From Actinoplanes flavus (GTDB lineage: Bacteria > Actinomycetota > Actinomycetes > Mycobacteriales > Micromonosporaceae), in contig NZ_JAGFNS010000007.1 of NCBI RefSeq assembly GCF_017592555.1, forward strand, positions 146,391 to 210,390: 64,000 nucleotides of DNA, given 5' to 3'. A program made the position numbers and the translations under genes. Below are positions 15,941-24,301 of the stretch, piece by piece (within the stretch, counting starts at the first letter, position 1; each line of letters begins with the position of its first letter). The notes below the pieces were generated by a model, which did no database searches, was not told the DNA's origin, and worked only from the letters and a program-made list of their open reading frames with translations.

Positions 15941-17163
15941 GCCTTGGTGAAGATCAGTGCCACGTTGTGGCCGCCGAAGCCGAACGAGTTGTTCATCGCC
16001 GCGCGGATGTCCGCGGATCGCGCCTTGTGGGCCGCGACCTCCAGGTCGAGGCGCTCGTCGGGTTCGTCGAGGTTGATCGTCGGAGGGATGATGCCGTCCC
16101 GGAGGGCCAGGATGGTGGCGATCGACTCGAGCGCGCCGGCCGCGCCGAGCAGATGGCCGGACATCGACTTGGTCGACGTCAGGATGGGGTGCGTCCCGAC
16201 GGATGCCTTGATGCCCTTGATCTCGCCCATGTCGCCGACCGGGGTCGAGGTGGCGTGGGCGTTCACGTGGTGGATGTCGGCTCCGGTCAGCCCGGCGTCC
16301 TGGATGGCCATCCGCATGGCGCGGATGCCGCCCCGGCACTCCGGGTCGGGCTGGACGATGTCGTACCCGTCGGAGGTGATGCCGGCGCCGGCGAGCCGTG
16401 CGTAGATCCGGGCGCCACGGGCCGCGGCGTGATCGGCCCGCTCCAGGATCAGCGCGCCCGCGCCCTCACCGAGGACGAAGCCGTCCCGGTTCTTGTCCCA
16501 CGGGCGGGACGCCTTCTCCGGCTCGTCGTTGCGGGTCGACATGGCCCGCATCGAGGCGAAACCGGCGAGCGGCAGCGGGTGCACCACGGCCTCGGTGCTG
16601 CCGGCCACCACCACGTCGGCCCGGCCGGCGCGGATCAGGTCGAGCCCGAGCGCGACCGCCTCGGCGCCGGTGGCGCAGGCGCTCGCCATGGCCCGGACAC
16701 CGGCGCGGGCGCCGAGTTCCAGACCGATGTACGCGGCGGGGCCGTTCGGCATGAGCATCGGCACGGTGTGCGGGCTGACCCGCCGCGGCCCCGACTTCTC
16801 CAGGATGTCGTCCTGGTCGAGGGTGGTGATCGCACCCCCTATGCCGGTGCCGTAGCTGACCGCGAGCCGTTCCGGGTCGAGCCCCGAGTCGGCCAGGCCG
16901 GAGTCGGCCCAGGCCTCCTTCGCCGCGATCAGTGCCATCGCCTCGGCCCGGTCCATCCGGCGCAGCTTGACCCGCTCGATGACCTCGATGGGTTCGACGG
17001 CGAGCTGGGCGGCGATGCGGACCGGGAGTTGACCGGCCCACTCCTGGGTGAGCGGAGTCACCCCGGAGCGGCCGGCGAGCATTGCGTCCCAGGTGGACGC
17101 GACGTCCCCGCCCAGCGGGGTCGTCGCGCCGAGCCCGGTGACGACGACGTCTACGGTGCTCAT
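15937..17163 (-). CDS. fabF: 3-oxoacyl-ACP synthase II (KasA/FabF)
   Basis: 408-residue condensing enzyme of chain elongation in type II fatty acid synthesis. Catalytic triad Cys163 (MASACATGAEA), His303 (VNAHATSTPVGD) and His337 (TKSMSGHLLGAAG). The start ATG 17163 lies one base past the acpP stop, and the 3' end overlaps accD, so the genes are co-transcribed and probably translationally coupled. Only one fabF copy is present here, unlike the kasA-kasB pair of mycobacteria. Confidence 0.95.
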   Translation of the reverse strand: MSTVDVVVTGLGATTPLGGDVASTWDAMLAGRSGVTPLTQEWAGQLPVRIAAQLAVEPIEVIERVKLRRMDRAEAMALIAAKEAWADSGLADSGLDPERLAVSYGTGIGGAITTLDQDDILEKSGPRRVSPHTVPMLMPNGPAAYIGLELGARAGVRAMASACATGAEAVALGLDLIRAGRADVVVAGSTEAVVHPLPLAGFASMRAMSTRNDEPEKASRPWDKNRDGFVLGEGAGALILERADHAAARGARIYARLAGAGITSDGYDIVQPDPECRGGIRAMRMAIQDAGLTGADIHHVNAHATSTPVGDMGEIKGIKASVGTHPILTSTKSMSGHLLGAAGALESIATILALRDGIIPPTINLDEPDERLDLEVAAHKARSADIRAAMNNSFGFGGHNVALIFTKA

Positions 17164-17164
17164 G

Positions 17165-17407
17165 TCAGTGGTTCGCCTCGATGTAGCTGACGGCGTCGCC
17201 GACGGTCTTGAGGTTCTGGACCTCGTTGTCGGGGATCTTGACGCCGAACTTCTCCTCGGCGGCCACCACGACCTCGACCATGGACAGCGAGTCGACGTCC
17301 AGGTCGTCGGTGAAGGACTTCTCCTCGGCGACGTCGTCCGGGTTCACCCCGGCGACCTCCTCGAGGATCTCGGCGAGGCCGGAGGTGATCTCTGTGCGAG
17401 TTGCCAT
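17165..17407 (-). CDS. acpP: Acyl carrier protein
   Basis: 80 residues, strongly acidic, four-helix acyl carrier protein. The phosphopantetheine attachment Ser is Ser40 in DDLDVDSLSMVEVV. It carries growing acyl chains between FabD, FabH and FabF, whose genes flank it. GAAAGAA upstream of ATG 17407 is a reasonable ribosome-binding site. Confidence 0.95.
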   Translation of the reverse strand: MATRTEITSGLAEILEEVAGVNPDDVAEEKSFTDDLDVDSLSMVEVVVAAEEKFGVKIPDNEVQNLKTVGDAVSYIEANH

Positions 17408-17459
17408 TTCGGATTCTTTCCTCTCGATGGTGCGGACTATCGGCGGCTGGTCGCGCTGC

Positions 17460-18410
17460 TCAGGGGCAGCGGACGACCTGGCCGGCGTAGGTGAGGCCGC
17501 CGCCGAAGCCGAACAGCAGCACCGGCGCCCCGGAGGGCACCTCCCGCCGCTCGATCAGCTTGGACAGGGCCAGCGGGACGCTCGCCGCGGACGTGTTGCC
17601 CGACTCGACGAGGTCCTTGGCGACGATCACGTCCGGGCCCAGGCCGAGCCGCTTGACGATGCCGTCGATGATCCGGGTGTTGGCCTGGTGCGGGACGAAG
17701 GCGGCCAGCTCGGACGGCTCGATGCCGGCCCGCTTGCAGACCTCGAGCGCGAACGGCGCGAGCGCGGTGGTGGCCCAGCGGAAGACCGTCTGGCCCTCCT
17801 GCTTGATGTACGGCTGCCAGCCGGCGATGGTGAGGGCGTCGCCCTTGTCCGGGGCGGAACCCCACAGCACCGGGCCGATCGCGGCCTCCTCGCCGTCCGG
17901 GACGGCGCTGACCACGGCCGCGCCCGCCGCGTCGGCGAACAGGACGGCGGTGGTGCGGTCCGACCAGTCGACCACGTCGGAGAGCTTCTCGGCGCCGATG
18001 ACCAGGGCGTTGCGGGCCGCGCCGGCACGGATCGCGTGGTCCGCGGTGCCCAGCGCGTACGAGAAGCCGGAGCAGGCGGTGTTCAGGTCGAAGGCGGCCG
18101 GGGCGGCGATGCCGAGCCGGGCCGCGACCCGGGTCGCCACGTTCGGGCAGCGGTCGATCGCGGAGCAGGTGGCGACCACGACCATGTCGATGTCGGCCGC
18201 GGTGAGCCCGGACGCGGCGAGCGCCTTCTCCGCCGCCCAGGTGGCCATGTCGGCGACCGACTCGGTGCCGGCGATCCGGCGCTCGGCGATGCCGACCCGG
18301 TCGCGGATCCACGCGTCGTTGGTCTCCAGCGTACGGGCCAGGTCGTCGTTCGTGACCACGCGCGAGGGCTGGTAGTGCCCCATCGCGACGATGCGGGAAC
18401 CCGCGGTCAT
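17460..18410 (-). CDS. fabH: 3-oxoacyl-ACP synthase III
   Basis: 316 residues. Starts fatty acid synthesis by condensing acyl-CoA with malonyl-ACP. Catalytic Cys113 (NTACSGFSYAL), His241 (FVPHQANTRI) and Asn272 (SGNTSAASVPL) are all present; C-terminal GFGGGLTYAG completes the thiolase fold. ATG 18410 overlaps the fabD stop by four bases (ATGA), indicating coupling. A frame extension upstream inside fabD is a shadow. Its location inside the operon follows Streptomyces rather than Mycobacterium, where fabH is elsewhere. Confidence 0.94.
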   Translation of the reverse strand: MTAGSRIVAMGHYQPSRVVTNDDLARTLETNDAWIRDRVGIAERRIAGTESVADMATWAAEKALAASGLTAADIDMVVVATCSAIDRCPNVATRVAARLGIAAPAAFDLNTACSGFSYALGTADHAIRAGAARNALVIGAEKLSDVVDWSDRTTAVLFADAAGAAVVSAVPDGEEAAIGPVLWGSAPDKGDALTIAGWQPYIKQEGQTVFRWATTALAPFALEVCKRAGIEPSELAAFVPHQANTRIIDGIVKRLGLGPDVIVAKDLVESGNTSAASVPLALSKLIERREVPSGAPVLLFGFGGGLTYAGQVVRCP

Positions 18411-19336
18411 CGTGTTTCTCCTTCGTGGCGGGCGATCAGGTCGAGAGCGGCGGGCAGGTCGTCCGGTGTGTTGAGCGTGACGATCTCCGGGGCTCCGTCG
18501 CCCTTGAGTTCGCGCTTGACCAGGCCCGCGAGGGTGCCGGCGGGGGGTAGTTCGATGATGCCCGTGACGCCGAGCTCCTTGAGGGTGCGCATGCACAGGT
18601 CCCAGCGGACCGGGGCGGTGACCTGACGGACCAGGCGCTGGATGATCTCCGCGCCGTCCGTCACCGCCGTGCCGTCGGAGTTCGACAGCAGGGTCCGGAC
18701 CGGATCATGCGCGACAACCTTACCCGCGGCGGCGGCCAGAACGGCCTCGGCCGGAGCCATGTAAGGGGTGTGGAACGCGCCCGCTACGGGTAGCGCGATG
18801 ACCCGTGCCCGGGCCGGTGGCTCGGCGGCGAACCCGGCGAGGGCGGGCAGCGCGCCGGCGGCGACGATCTGGCCGGCGCCGTTGCGGTTGGCCGGGTGCA
18901 GGCCGTGCTTCTCGATCGCGGCGACCACCTCGTCGGGGTCGCCGCCGAGGACGGCGCTCATCCCGGTCGGCTCGAGGGCGCAGGCGGCGGCCATCTCCCG
19001 GCCGCGGATCCCGGCCAGGGTGATCGCGTCCTCCGGCGAGAGCACGCCCGCCAGGGCGGCCGCGCCCAGTTCGCCGACGCTGTGGCCGGCGACCACCCGG
19101 ACACCGGCCGGCGGCAGGTGTTCGCCGGCCAGCAGGGCGGCGGCGACCAGCAGCGGCTGTGTCCGTGCGGTGTCCTTGATCTCGTCGGCTCCGGCCTCGG
19201 TGCCGAGATGAACCAGGTCGACCCCGGCGAGCGCGGACCATCCGCGGAGACGGGACTCCGCGTCCGGGAGGTCGAGCCAGGGAGTCAGGAAGCCGGGCTT
19301 CTGCGAGCCCTGGCCTGGCGAGAGTACGGCGAGCAC
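18407..19336 (-). CDS. fabD: Malonyl-CoA:ACP malonyltransferase
   Basis: 309 residues. Transfers malonyl from CoA to ACP. Nucleophile Ser86 in GHSVGELGAAA, His189 in PVAGAFHTPYM, N-terminal LSPGQGSQKPGF. First gene of the fabD-fabH-acpP-fabF-accD operon. Start GTG 19336. The 159-bp region upstream, between it and the regulator gene, holds CCTAC-type palindromes likely bound by that regulator. Confidence 0.94.
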   Translation of the reverse strand: MLAVLSPGQGSQKPGFLTPWLDLPDAESRLRGWSALAGVDLVHLGTEAGADEIKDTARTQPLLVAAALLAGEHLPPAGVRVVAGHSVGELGAAALAGVLSPEDAITLAGIRGREMAAACALEPTGMSAVLGGDPDEVVAAIEKHGLHPANRNGAGQIVAAGALPALAGFAAEPPARARVIALPVAGAFHTPYMAPAEAVLAAAAGKVVAHDPVRTLLSNSDGTAVTDGAEIIQRLVRQVTAPVRWDLCMRTLKELGVTGIIELPPAGTLAGLVKRELKGDGAPEIVTLNTPDDLPAALDLIARHEGETR

Positions 19337-19388
19337 GCCTTCGACTCTTCCGGATCGGAGGCCTTTGCGCGGTAGCCGGGCACGACCA

Positions 19389-19419
19389 AACCCTACGACC
19401 AGCGTTGTAGGGTTCCTAC
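19389..19419 (-). promoter_or_regulatory. Overlapping palindromes, probable FasR operator for fabD
   Basis: AACCCTAC at 19389-19396 is mirrored by GTAGGGTT at 19407-19414, and GTAGG-GTT-CCTAC (19407-19419) forms a second, overlapping palindrome. They lie about 53 bp before the fabD start, within the regulator-fabD gap. In Streptomyces the PucR-type FasR acts at the fabD promoter. Confidence 0.55.
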
Positions 19420-19495
19420 AAAACAGGGGGTTACTTGGGCAACTTTCACCCCATTCGTGACTACCACCATCGTGTCTGATGGTGCGAGATCCGGC

Positions 19496-20737
19496 TCACG
19501 TTCCGGGGTCGAGGCGCCCCACCGTGAGGGCCATCCGCAGGGCGAAGGCGTCCCGGCCGTCCAGCGGGGAGAGCGCGGTGACCTCGGCCACCCGGCGCAG
19601 ACGGTAGCGGACGGTGTTCGGGTGGACGTAGAGCTCGCGGGCCGCGCTCTCCAGCACGCCGCCGGAGGCGAAGAACGCGTCCAGGGTCTCCAGCAGGCCG
19701 CTGCCGGCCCGGGTCAGCGCCCCGAAGACGTCGTGGCGCAGCTTGCGCCGGGCGTCCATGTCCCCGGAGAGGGCGCGCTCCGGCAGCAGGTCGTCGGCGG
19801 CCACCGGGGACGGCGCCCCGGGCCAGGCCGGCGCGGCCCGGAAACCGGCCAGCGCGGCCCGCGCCGACTCGGTGGCCTGATCCAGCGACGGTACGGCCGG
19901 GCCGACCACCACCGGGCCCTCGCCGAACCCGCCGCTGAGCGCGGACGCGGCCGCCACCGGGTCGGTGGCGCCGCCGACCACGACCACCAGACGGTCGCCG
20001 TGCACGCCGGCGATCACCTCGAGCCGGGCGCGGCGGGCGGCCCGGTAGACGGCGTGCAGCACCGCGGTGATGTCTCCGCCGGGGGAGCGGCCCACCACCA
20101 CGGCCACCGGCGGCGCGTCCGCCCAGCCGAGCGCCGCGGCCCGGCTGGCCAGGACGTCCGACGAGTCGCCGCGCAGCAGGGCGTCGACCAGCAGGGCCTG
20201 GAGCCGGGCGTCCCAGGCGCCACGGGACTCGGCGGCCCGCGCGTAGACCCGGGCCGCGGAGAACGCGATCTCCCGGGAGAAGCGCAGGATCGCCTGGATC
20301 AGGGCCTCGTGCTCGGCCGGCTCGGCGAACCCGGGCACCTCGGCCTCGGCCACGTCGACCGTCACCTTGATCAGTTGGACGGTGTGGGTCAGCGTGATCA
20401 CCCGGGCCAGCGCCCGGGGCGCGGCGGCGAACACCTCGTCGGAGATCTCGGTGCTGGCGGCGACCGTGCCGCCGGAGCGCAGCCACTCGACGAGCGACCG
20501 GACGCCGGCCTGTGCGACGAGCATCACCCAGGACCGCTGGTCGGCCGGGAGCGCCCGGAACCACGGCAGCGTCTCATCCATACGGGCCACGGCGGCGCTG
20601 GCGAGTGCGCCCGCGTGCCGTTCGATCCGGCGCAGCGTGCCGGGGAGCAGCGGATTCACCGGCGTCTCCGGTCGCCCGGCGGGCGCGGGAGTGGCGCCGG
20701 TCTCAGTTTCTGCCACCGGCACAGCGTGCCACGGCAC
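19496..20737 (-). CDS. PucR-type transcriptional regulator, FasR-like
   Basis: About 413 residues. The C-terminus is the PucR helix-turn-helix: LDAFFASGGVLESAARELYVHPNTVRYRLRRVAEV. The middle is a GGDEF-like/PucR regulatory region (VVVGRSPGGDITAVLHAV), and the N-terminal 150 residues are helical. Position next to fabD matches Streptomyces FasR and M. tuberculosis Rv2242, regulators linked to fatty acid synthesis. Start uncertain: GTG codons at 20737, 20722 and 20716 are in frame and none has a strong ribosome-binding site. Confidence 0.88.
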   Translation of the reverse strand: MPWHAVPVAETETGATPAPAGRPETPVNPLLPGTLRRIERHAGALASAAVARMDETLPWFRALPADQRSWVMLVAQAGVRSLVEWLRSGGTVAASTEISDEVFAAAPRALARVITLTHTVQLIKVTVDVAEAEVPGFAEPAEHEALIQAILRFSREIAFSAARVYARAAESRGAWDARLQALLVDALLRGDSSDVLASRAAALGWADAPPVAVVVGRSPGGDITAVLHAVYRAARRARLEVIAGVHGDRLVVVVGGATDPVAAASALSGGFGEGPVVVGPAVPSLDQATESARAALAGFRAAPAWPGAPSPVAADDLLPERALSGDMDARRKLRHDVFGALTRAGSGLLETLDAFFASGGVLESAARELYVHPNTVRYRLRRVAEVTALSPLDGRDAFALRMALTVGRLDPGT

Positions 20738-20976
20738 CCCGGGTGTCCGGCATCCGGATGACAGGTGACGGAAGCGGAGACGGCATGCATCTTAGGGGTT
20801 TTTATGACATTTGACCGGCGTAGCGGTGCGCCTCTCCCGCGATTTCGGTCGGTGACCTGGCAAGGTGTCGGACTAGTGCGCTTCGGGGCGGGGATTAACA
20901 CCGGGCGTCACGGTGCCGATGAGGAAGCGGTGCCGGGAGCACATCGGTGTCGTGGGTACGTGATCGAGGAGGCGAG

Positions 20977-21201
20977 ATGATGGAACGGGACGACGCGTTC
21001 GCGTACACCGACAGGGATCCCGCCCTCGACGACCTGCCGGCGGTGCCGCCGGCCGACGAGGAGCAGATCATCGACCCGGGCACGGGACGGGTCGGATGCC
21101 GTACCGAACTGCGCGGCTGGGCCGGGGCCCACCTGCACGGCGCGGTCCGCCCACGCCGCCGGGCCGCCGGGCGAGGGCGCCCACCGGGCCGCTGGTGCTG
21201 A
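20977..21201 (+). CDS. Hypothetical protein, 74 residues
   Basis: ATG 20977 follows GGAGGCGAG directly, a good ribosome-binding site. The first half is acidic with many Asp (RDDAFAYTDRDPALDDLPAVPPADEEQ), the second half basic and Arg/Gly-rich (RPRRRAAGRGRPPGRW). No family recognised. Divergent from the FasR gene, and upstream of a TetR gene with 59 bp between. Codon bias in the second half is weak, so it may be shorter or not a gene. Confidence 0.4.
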   Translation: MMERDDAFAYTDRDPALDDLPAVPPADEEQIIDPGTGRVGCRTELRGWAGAHLHGAVRPRRRAAGRGRPPGRWC

Positions 21202-21260
21202 GTCTCGTACGGGTGAGTGGCGGGCGCGTTTCCCTGTCCTGAGCGTCCCGGCCTGGTCAG

Positions 21261-21875
21261 GTGGAAACGGTGGACGACAAGAGACGGCAGATCCTCGACC
21301 AGGCCCTCGCGCTGGTCGACGAGCGCGGGCTGGCCGCCATGTCGATGCGGGCGGTGGCCGAACGGGTCGGGCTCACCTCGATGGCGCTCTACCCGTACGT
21401 CGGCGGCAAGGACGCTCTCCTCGACGGGCTCGTCGATCTGCTGCACCTGGAACTGGGCGCGGCGTTCGGCGACGACCTCGCGAGCATCGGCTGGCGGCAA
21501 CGGCTGTGCGCGCTGGGCCGGGCGGTCCGCTCGCTGGCCCGGGCCCATCCCAGCGCCTTCCCGCTGCTGCTGAACCGCTCCGCGGCCGGCCCGTCGGCGG
21601 CCTGGCTCTCCGGCGCGCTCCAGGGCGTCCTGAGTGACGCCGGGGTGCCCGGGCCGGACGTGCCGAGGATCGCCCGGATGATCTGCGCCTTCCTGCTCGG
21701 CTACACGACCGGCGAGGTCACCGGCGGACTGCCCGGATCGACCCCGGAAACGCTGGAGGGCGCCGCCGAGTTCGACGCCGACCTGGAGGACCTGGTCCGC
21801 CTGGTGGAGAACTCGGCAGCGCCCGCTTCGCGAAGCACCGCTCAGGAGAGCGCGATCACACGCGGCGGCGAATGA
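21261..21875 (+). CDS. TetR-family transcriptional regulator
   Basis: 204 residues. N-terminal helix-turn-helix: RRQILDQALALVDERGLAAMSMRAVAERVGLTSMALYPYVGGKDALLDGL. The C-terminal ligand pocket is of the TetR_C type found near tetracycline-repressor-like proteins. GTG at 21261 or 21270 is the start; AGGTGG precedes the latter. Its 3' end overlaps the convergent membrane-protein gene by 20 bp. Target unknown; neighbours are the small ORF and the membrane protein. Confidence 0.85.
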   Translation: METVDDKRRQILDQALALVDERGLAAMSMRAVAERVGLTSMALYPYVGGKDALLDGLVDLLHLELGAAFGDDLASIGWRQRLCALGRAVRSLARAHPSAFPLLLNRSAAGPSAAWLSGALQGVLSDAGVPGPDVPRIARMICAFLLGYTTGEVTGGLPGSTPETLEGAAEFDADLEDLVRLVENSAAPASRSTAQESAITRGGE

Positions 21876-22518
21876 GGAACGCCATGCCCGCCAGACCGGT
21901 CAGGATGACCAGCAGGACCGCGCCGTTGAGCAGGAACAGCCGGCGCATCTCGGTGAACATCTCGGACATCTCCTCGACCGGGTTCACCTCGGCGCTGAGG
22001 TCTTCCCCGATGCCACCGCCGATGCCGCCGTGCACCACGTCCGGTTTGGCCTCCAGCGGAGCGCCGCCCAGTCGCAGCGACTCCGGCATGGACATCCGGC
22101 CGTAGAACCAGCCCTCGGTCTTCTTCCCGGACGGCTGCTTGGCCGGCCGGTGCGCCCGCGGGCCGCCGGCGGCCAGCGGGTACAGGTGGTAGATCTGGCT
22201 CGGCGCGTCCTTGACCAGCAGGGTCACCGTGTATTTCGGCCCCAGCTTCGCCGCCTTCGGCGCCGACGTCGACGCCGTGGCGGTGGCGAGCCAGCCGACC
22301 TCGCTGACCAGCATCTCGAAGAGCTTCGGCCGCTCGTCCTCCCGGACCAGCACCGGCTCCGGGATGTCCGTGCCGGTGAGCTCCAGCGCCGTCGGTTTCG
22401 GTGGCGCCTTCGGCGCGGCCCGCACCGCGCCCGGCGCCGCCCCCACCGCCAGCGCGAGCGCCACGGCCAGCGCCGTCACCGCGGACGCCAGCCTCCTGAT
22501 CGTCGTCCCCCGCACCAT
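21856..22518 (-). CDS. Exported protein with C-terminal membrane anchor
   Basis: 220 residues: signal peptide (IRRLASAVTALAVALALAVGAAPGAVRA), an extracytoplasmic domain (residues ~35-185) and one C-terminal membrane helix (FLLNGAVLLVILTGLAGMAFLI) ending in RRRV. Type I topology with a short basic cytosolic tail. No family recognised. A His/Gly-rich loop (VVHGGIGGGIGEDL) precedes the helix. Start ATG 22518 after GGGGAGGTCGG. Longer upstream frame is rejected. Confidence 0.75.
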   Translation of the reverse strand: MVRGTTIRRLASAVTALAVALALAVGAAPGAVRAAPKAPPKPTALELTGTDIPEPVLVREDERPKLFEMLVSEVGWLATATASTSAPKAAKLGPKYTVTLLVKDAPSQIYHLYPLAAGGPRAHRPAKQPSGKKTEGWFYGRMSMPESLRLGGAPLEAKPDVVHGGIGGGIGEDLSAEVNPVEEMSEMFTEMRRLFLLNGAVLLVILTGLAGMAFLIRRRV

Positions 22519-22772
22519 CCGACCTCCCCGCCCGTGGATGGACATGGCCCCACTCAACCTGCTGCTCGTGCCCGGCGGTGGAACCGTGCACGGCCCAGGC
22601 CTCCAGCCTTCCCGGACACCGGCCCGGCCGCATCTCGAGGCAGGGTGAATTGGAGCCATGTGGGGGATGGCCGCGGAGACGGAACGGCCGTTGATCAGCG
22701 GCCGAATAGTACCCACCCCACGCAAACGGTGGGGGTGGTGGTCACCCTCGTGACGGAGAGCATCACCGATTC

Positions 22773-22801
22773 CGGCGACCGGCTGTGGCAGCCGGTCGCC
22801 G
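22773..22801 (-). terminator. Perfect 13-bp hairpin after gltX
   Basis: CGGCGACCGGCTG, loop TGG, exact complement, 13 bases past the gltX stop codon; ATT and AAT beyond a one-base bulge extend the pairing. No T-tract. The rest of the 296-bp gap to the next gene holds its promoter region and nothing else recognisable. Confidence 0.75.
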
Positions 22802-22814
22802 AATGCGGTAGACG

Positions 22815-24224
22815 TCAGCTCAGACGCGCGCGAGCTGCGGTGATACGAGCCAGCGTGCGCTCGCGGCCGAGGAGTTCGATCGACTCGAACAGCGGCAGGC
22901 CGATCGTGCGGCCGGTGACCGCCACCCGTACCGGTGCCTGAGTCTTGCCCAATTTGAGACCTCGCGCCTCACCGACCTGCTCGAGCGCGGTCTTGAGCGC
23001 CTCGGCCGACCAGTCGGGCAGGGCGGCGAAGGCGGCCGCCGTGCCGTCCAGGATGTCGTCGGCGCCGTCCTTCATCGCCTTCGCCCAGGACGCCTCGTCG
23101 TGCACCGGCTCGTCGAGGAAGAGGAAGTCGACGTTGTCGACGATCTCGGAGAGCACCCCGATCCGGGTCTGGGCGAGCGGGGCGATCGCGGCGAACACGC
23201 CCGCGTCGAAGGCGGCCGGCGACCACGGCGGGGCCGGGATCGTGTCGGTGCCGGTCAGCCACGGCGCGCACACCTGGGTGAACTCGCTCACGGTCAGGGC
23301 CCGGATGTACTCCCCGTTGAAGGCGCGCAGCTTCTTGACGTCGTAGAACGCCGGGGCGTGGTTGACGTCCTCGATCCGGAACTCCTCCTCGATCACCGAC
23401 CACGGGACGATCTCCCGGTCGCCGGTGGGCGCCCAGCCGAGCAGCATCAGGTAGTTGCGCATGGCGGCGGCCAGGTAGCCCTCGTCCCGGTACTGCTCCA
23501 GCGCCACCTTGTCGCGGCGCTTGGACAGCTTCTGCCGCTTCTCGTTGACGATCACCGGGACGTGGCCCCAGACCGGCGGCGTGGCGCCCAGCGCCTCCCA
23601 CAGCAGCTGCTGCTTCGGCGTGTTGGGCAGGTGCTCCTCGGCGCGGAACACGTGGGTGATGCCCAGGCTCATGTCGTCGACCACGTTGGCCAGCAGGAAG
23701 ACCGCCGAGCCGTCGCTGCGGGCGATGACGAAGTCCTCGATCAGCCGGTTCTCGAAGGTGGGCTTGCCGCGGACCAGGTCCTCGACCACCGTCTCGCCCT
23801 CGTCGGGGGTACGGAAACGCAGCGCGCGGCCCTCGCCCGGGCCGAGTGCCCGGTCCCGGCAGAAGCCGTCGTAGCCGGTGTGCTTGTTGCCCGAGCGCGC
23901 CACCACGTCGTCGCGGGTGCAGTCGCAGTAGTAGGCCTTGCCCTCGCCGTACAGCCGGGTGGCGGCGGCGGTGTGATCGGCCGCGTAGGACGACTGGAAG
24001 TGGGGACCCTCGTACGCCCCGCGTTCGATGCCGATCCAGTCGAGCGCCGAGATGATGCCCTCGGTCCACTCGGGCCGGTTACGGGCTGCGTCGGTGTCCT
24101 CGATCCGGAGCACGAAGACACCGCCGTGCTGCTGGGCGTAGATCCAGTTCTGCAGCGCGGTGCGGGCGCCGCCCACGTGGAACATGCCGGTCGGAGAGGG
24201 AGCGAAGCGTACGCGAACAGTCAC
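22815..24224 (-). CDS. gltX: Glutamyl-tRNA synthetase
   Basis: 469 residues, class I synthetase charging tRNA-Glu. HIGH-type motif [14 protein letters not shown] at the N-terminus, KMSKS-type motif [12 protein letters not shown] around residue 240, and [10 protein letters not shown], the remnant Cys pair of the zinc-binding insertion. The C-terminal anticodon-binding helical domain is complete. Actinobacteria normally use a non-discriminating GluRS with GatCAB; this is family knowledge, not seen here. Start GTG 24224. It sits downstream of aceE on the same strand, with a hairpin between. Confidence 0.95.
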   Translation of the reverse strand: MTVRVRFAPSPTGMFHVGGARTALQNWIYAQQHGGVFVLRIEDTDAARNRPEWTEGIISALDWIGIERGAYEGPHFQSSYAADHTAAATRLYGEGKAYYCDCTRDDVVARSGNKHTGYDGFCRDRALGPGEGRALRFRTPDEGETVVEDLVRGKPTFENRLIEDFVIARSDGSAVFLLANVVDDMSLGITHVFRAEEHLPNTPKQQLLWEALGATPPVWGHVPVIVNEKRQKLSKRRDKVALEQYRDEGYLAAAMRNYLMLLGWAPTGDREIVPWSVIEEEFRIEDVNHAPAFYDVKKLRAFNGEYIRALTVSEFTQVCAPWLTGTDTIPAPPWSPAAFDAGVFAAIAPLAQTRIGVLSEIVDNVDFLFLDEPVHDEASWAKAMKDGADDILDGTAAAFAALPDWSAEALKTALEQVGEARGLKLGKTQAPVRVAVTGRTIGLPLFESIELLGRERTLARITAARARLS

Positions 24225-24264
24225 CGCCCCAGACTACCGACGTGGACGAGTGAGTTAGGGGGAA

Positions 24265-24294
24265 GGGCCCGCGCTCGGATCCGAACGCGGGCCC
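24265..24294 (-). terminator. Hairpin after aceE
   Basis: GGGCCCGCG pairs with CGCGGGCCC, and the inner TCGGATCCGA is itself palindromic. It follows the aceE stop by seven bases and is followed on the minus strand by TTCCCCC. Confidence 0.7.
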
Positions 24295-24301
24295 GGCCCT
24301 C

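Noticed and set aside
13403..16405. 1000-residue plus-strand frame across GH3, accD and fabF
   Set aside because: Shadow of three well-supported genes; no domain visible.
22742..22801. Riboswitch or leader for gltX
   Set aside because: The hairpin lies after the gltX stop, not before its start, and reads as a terminator.
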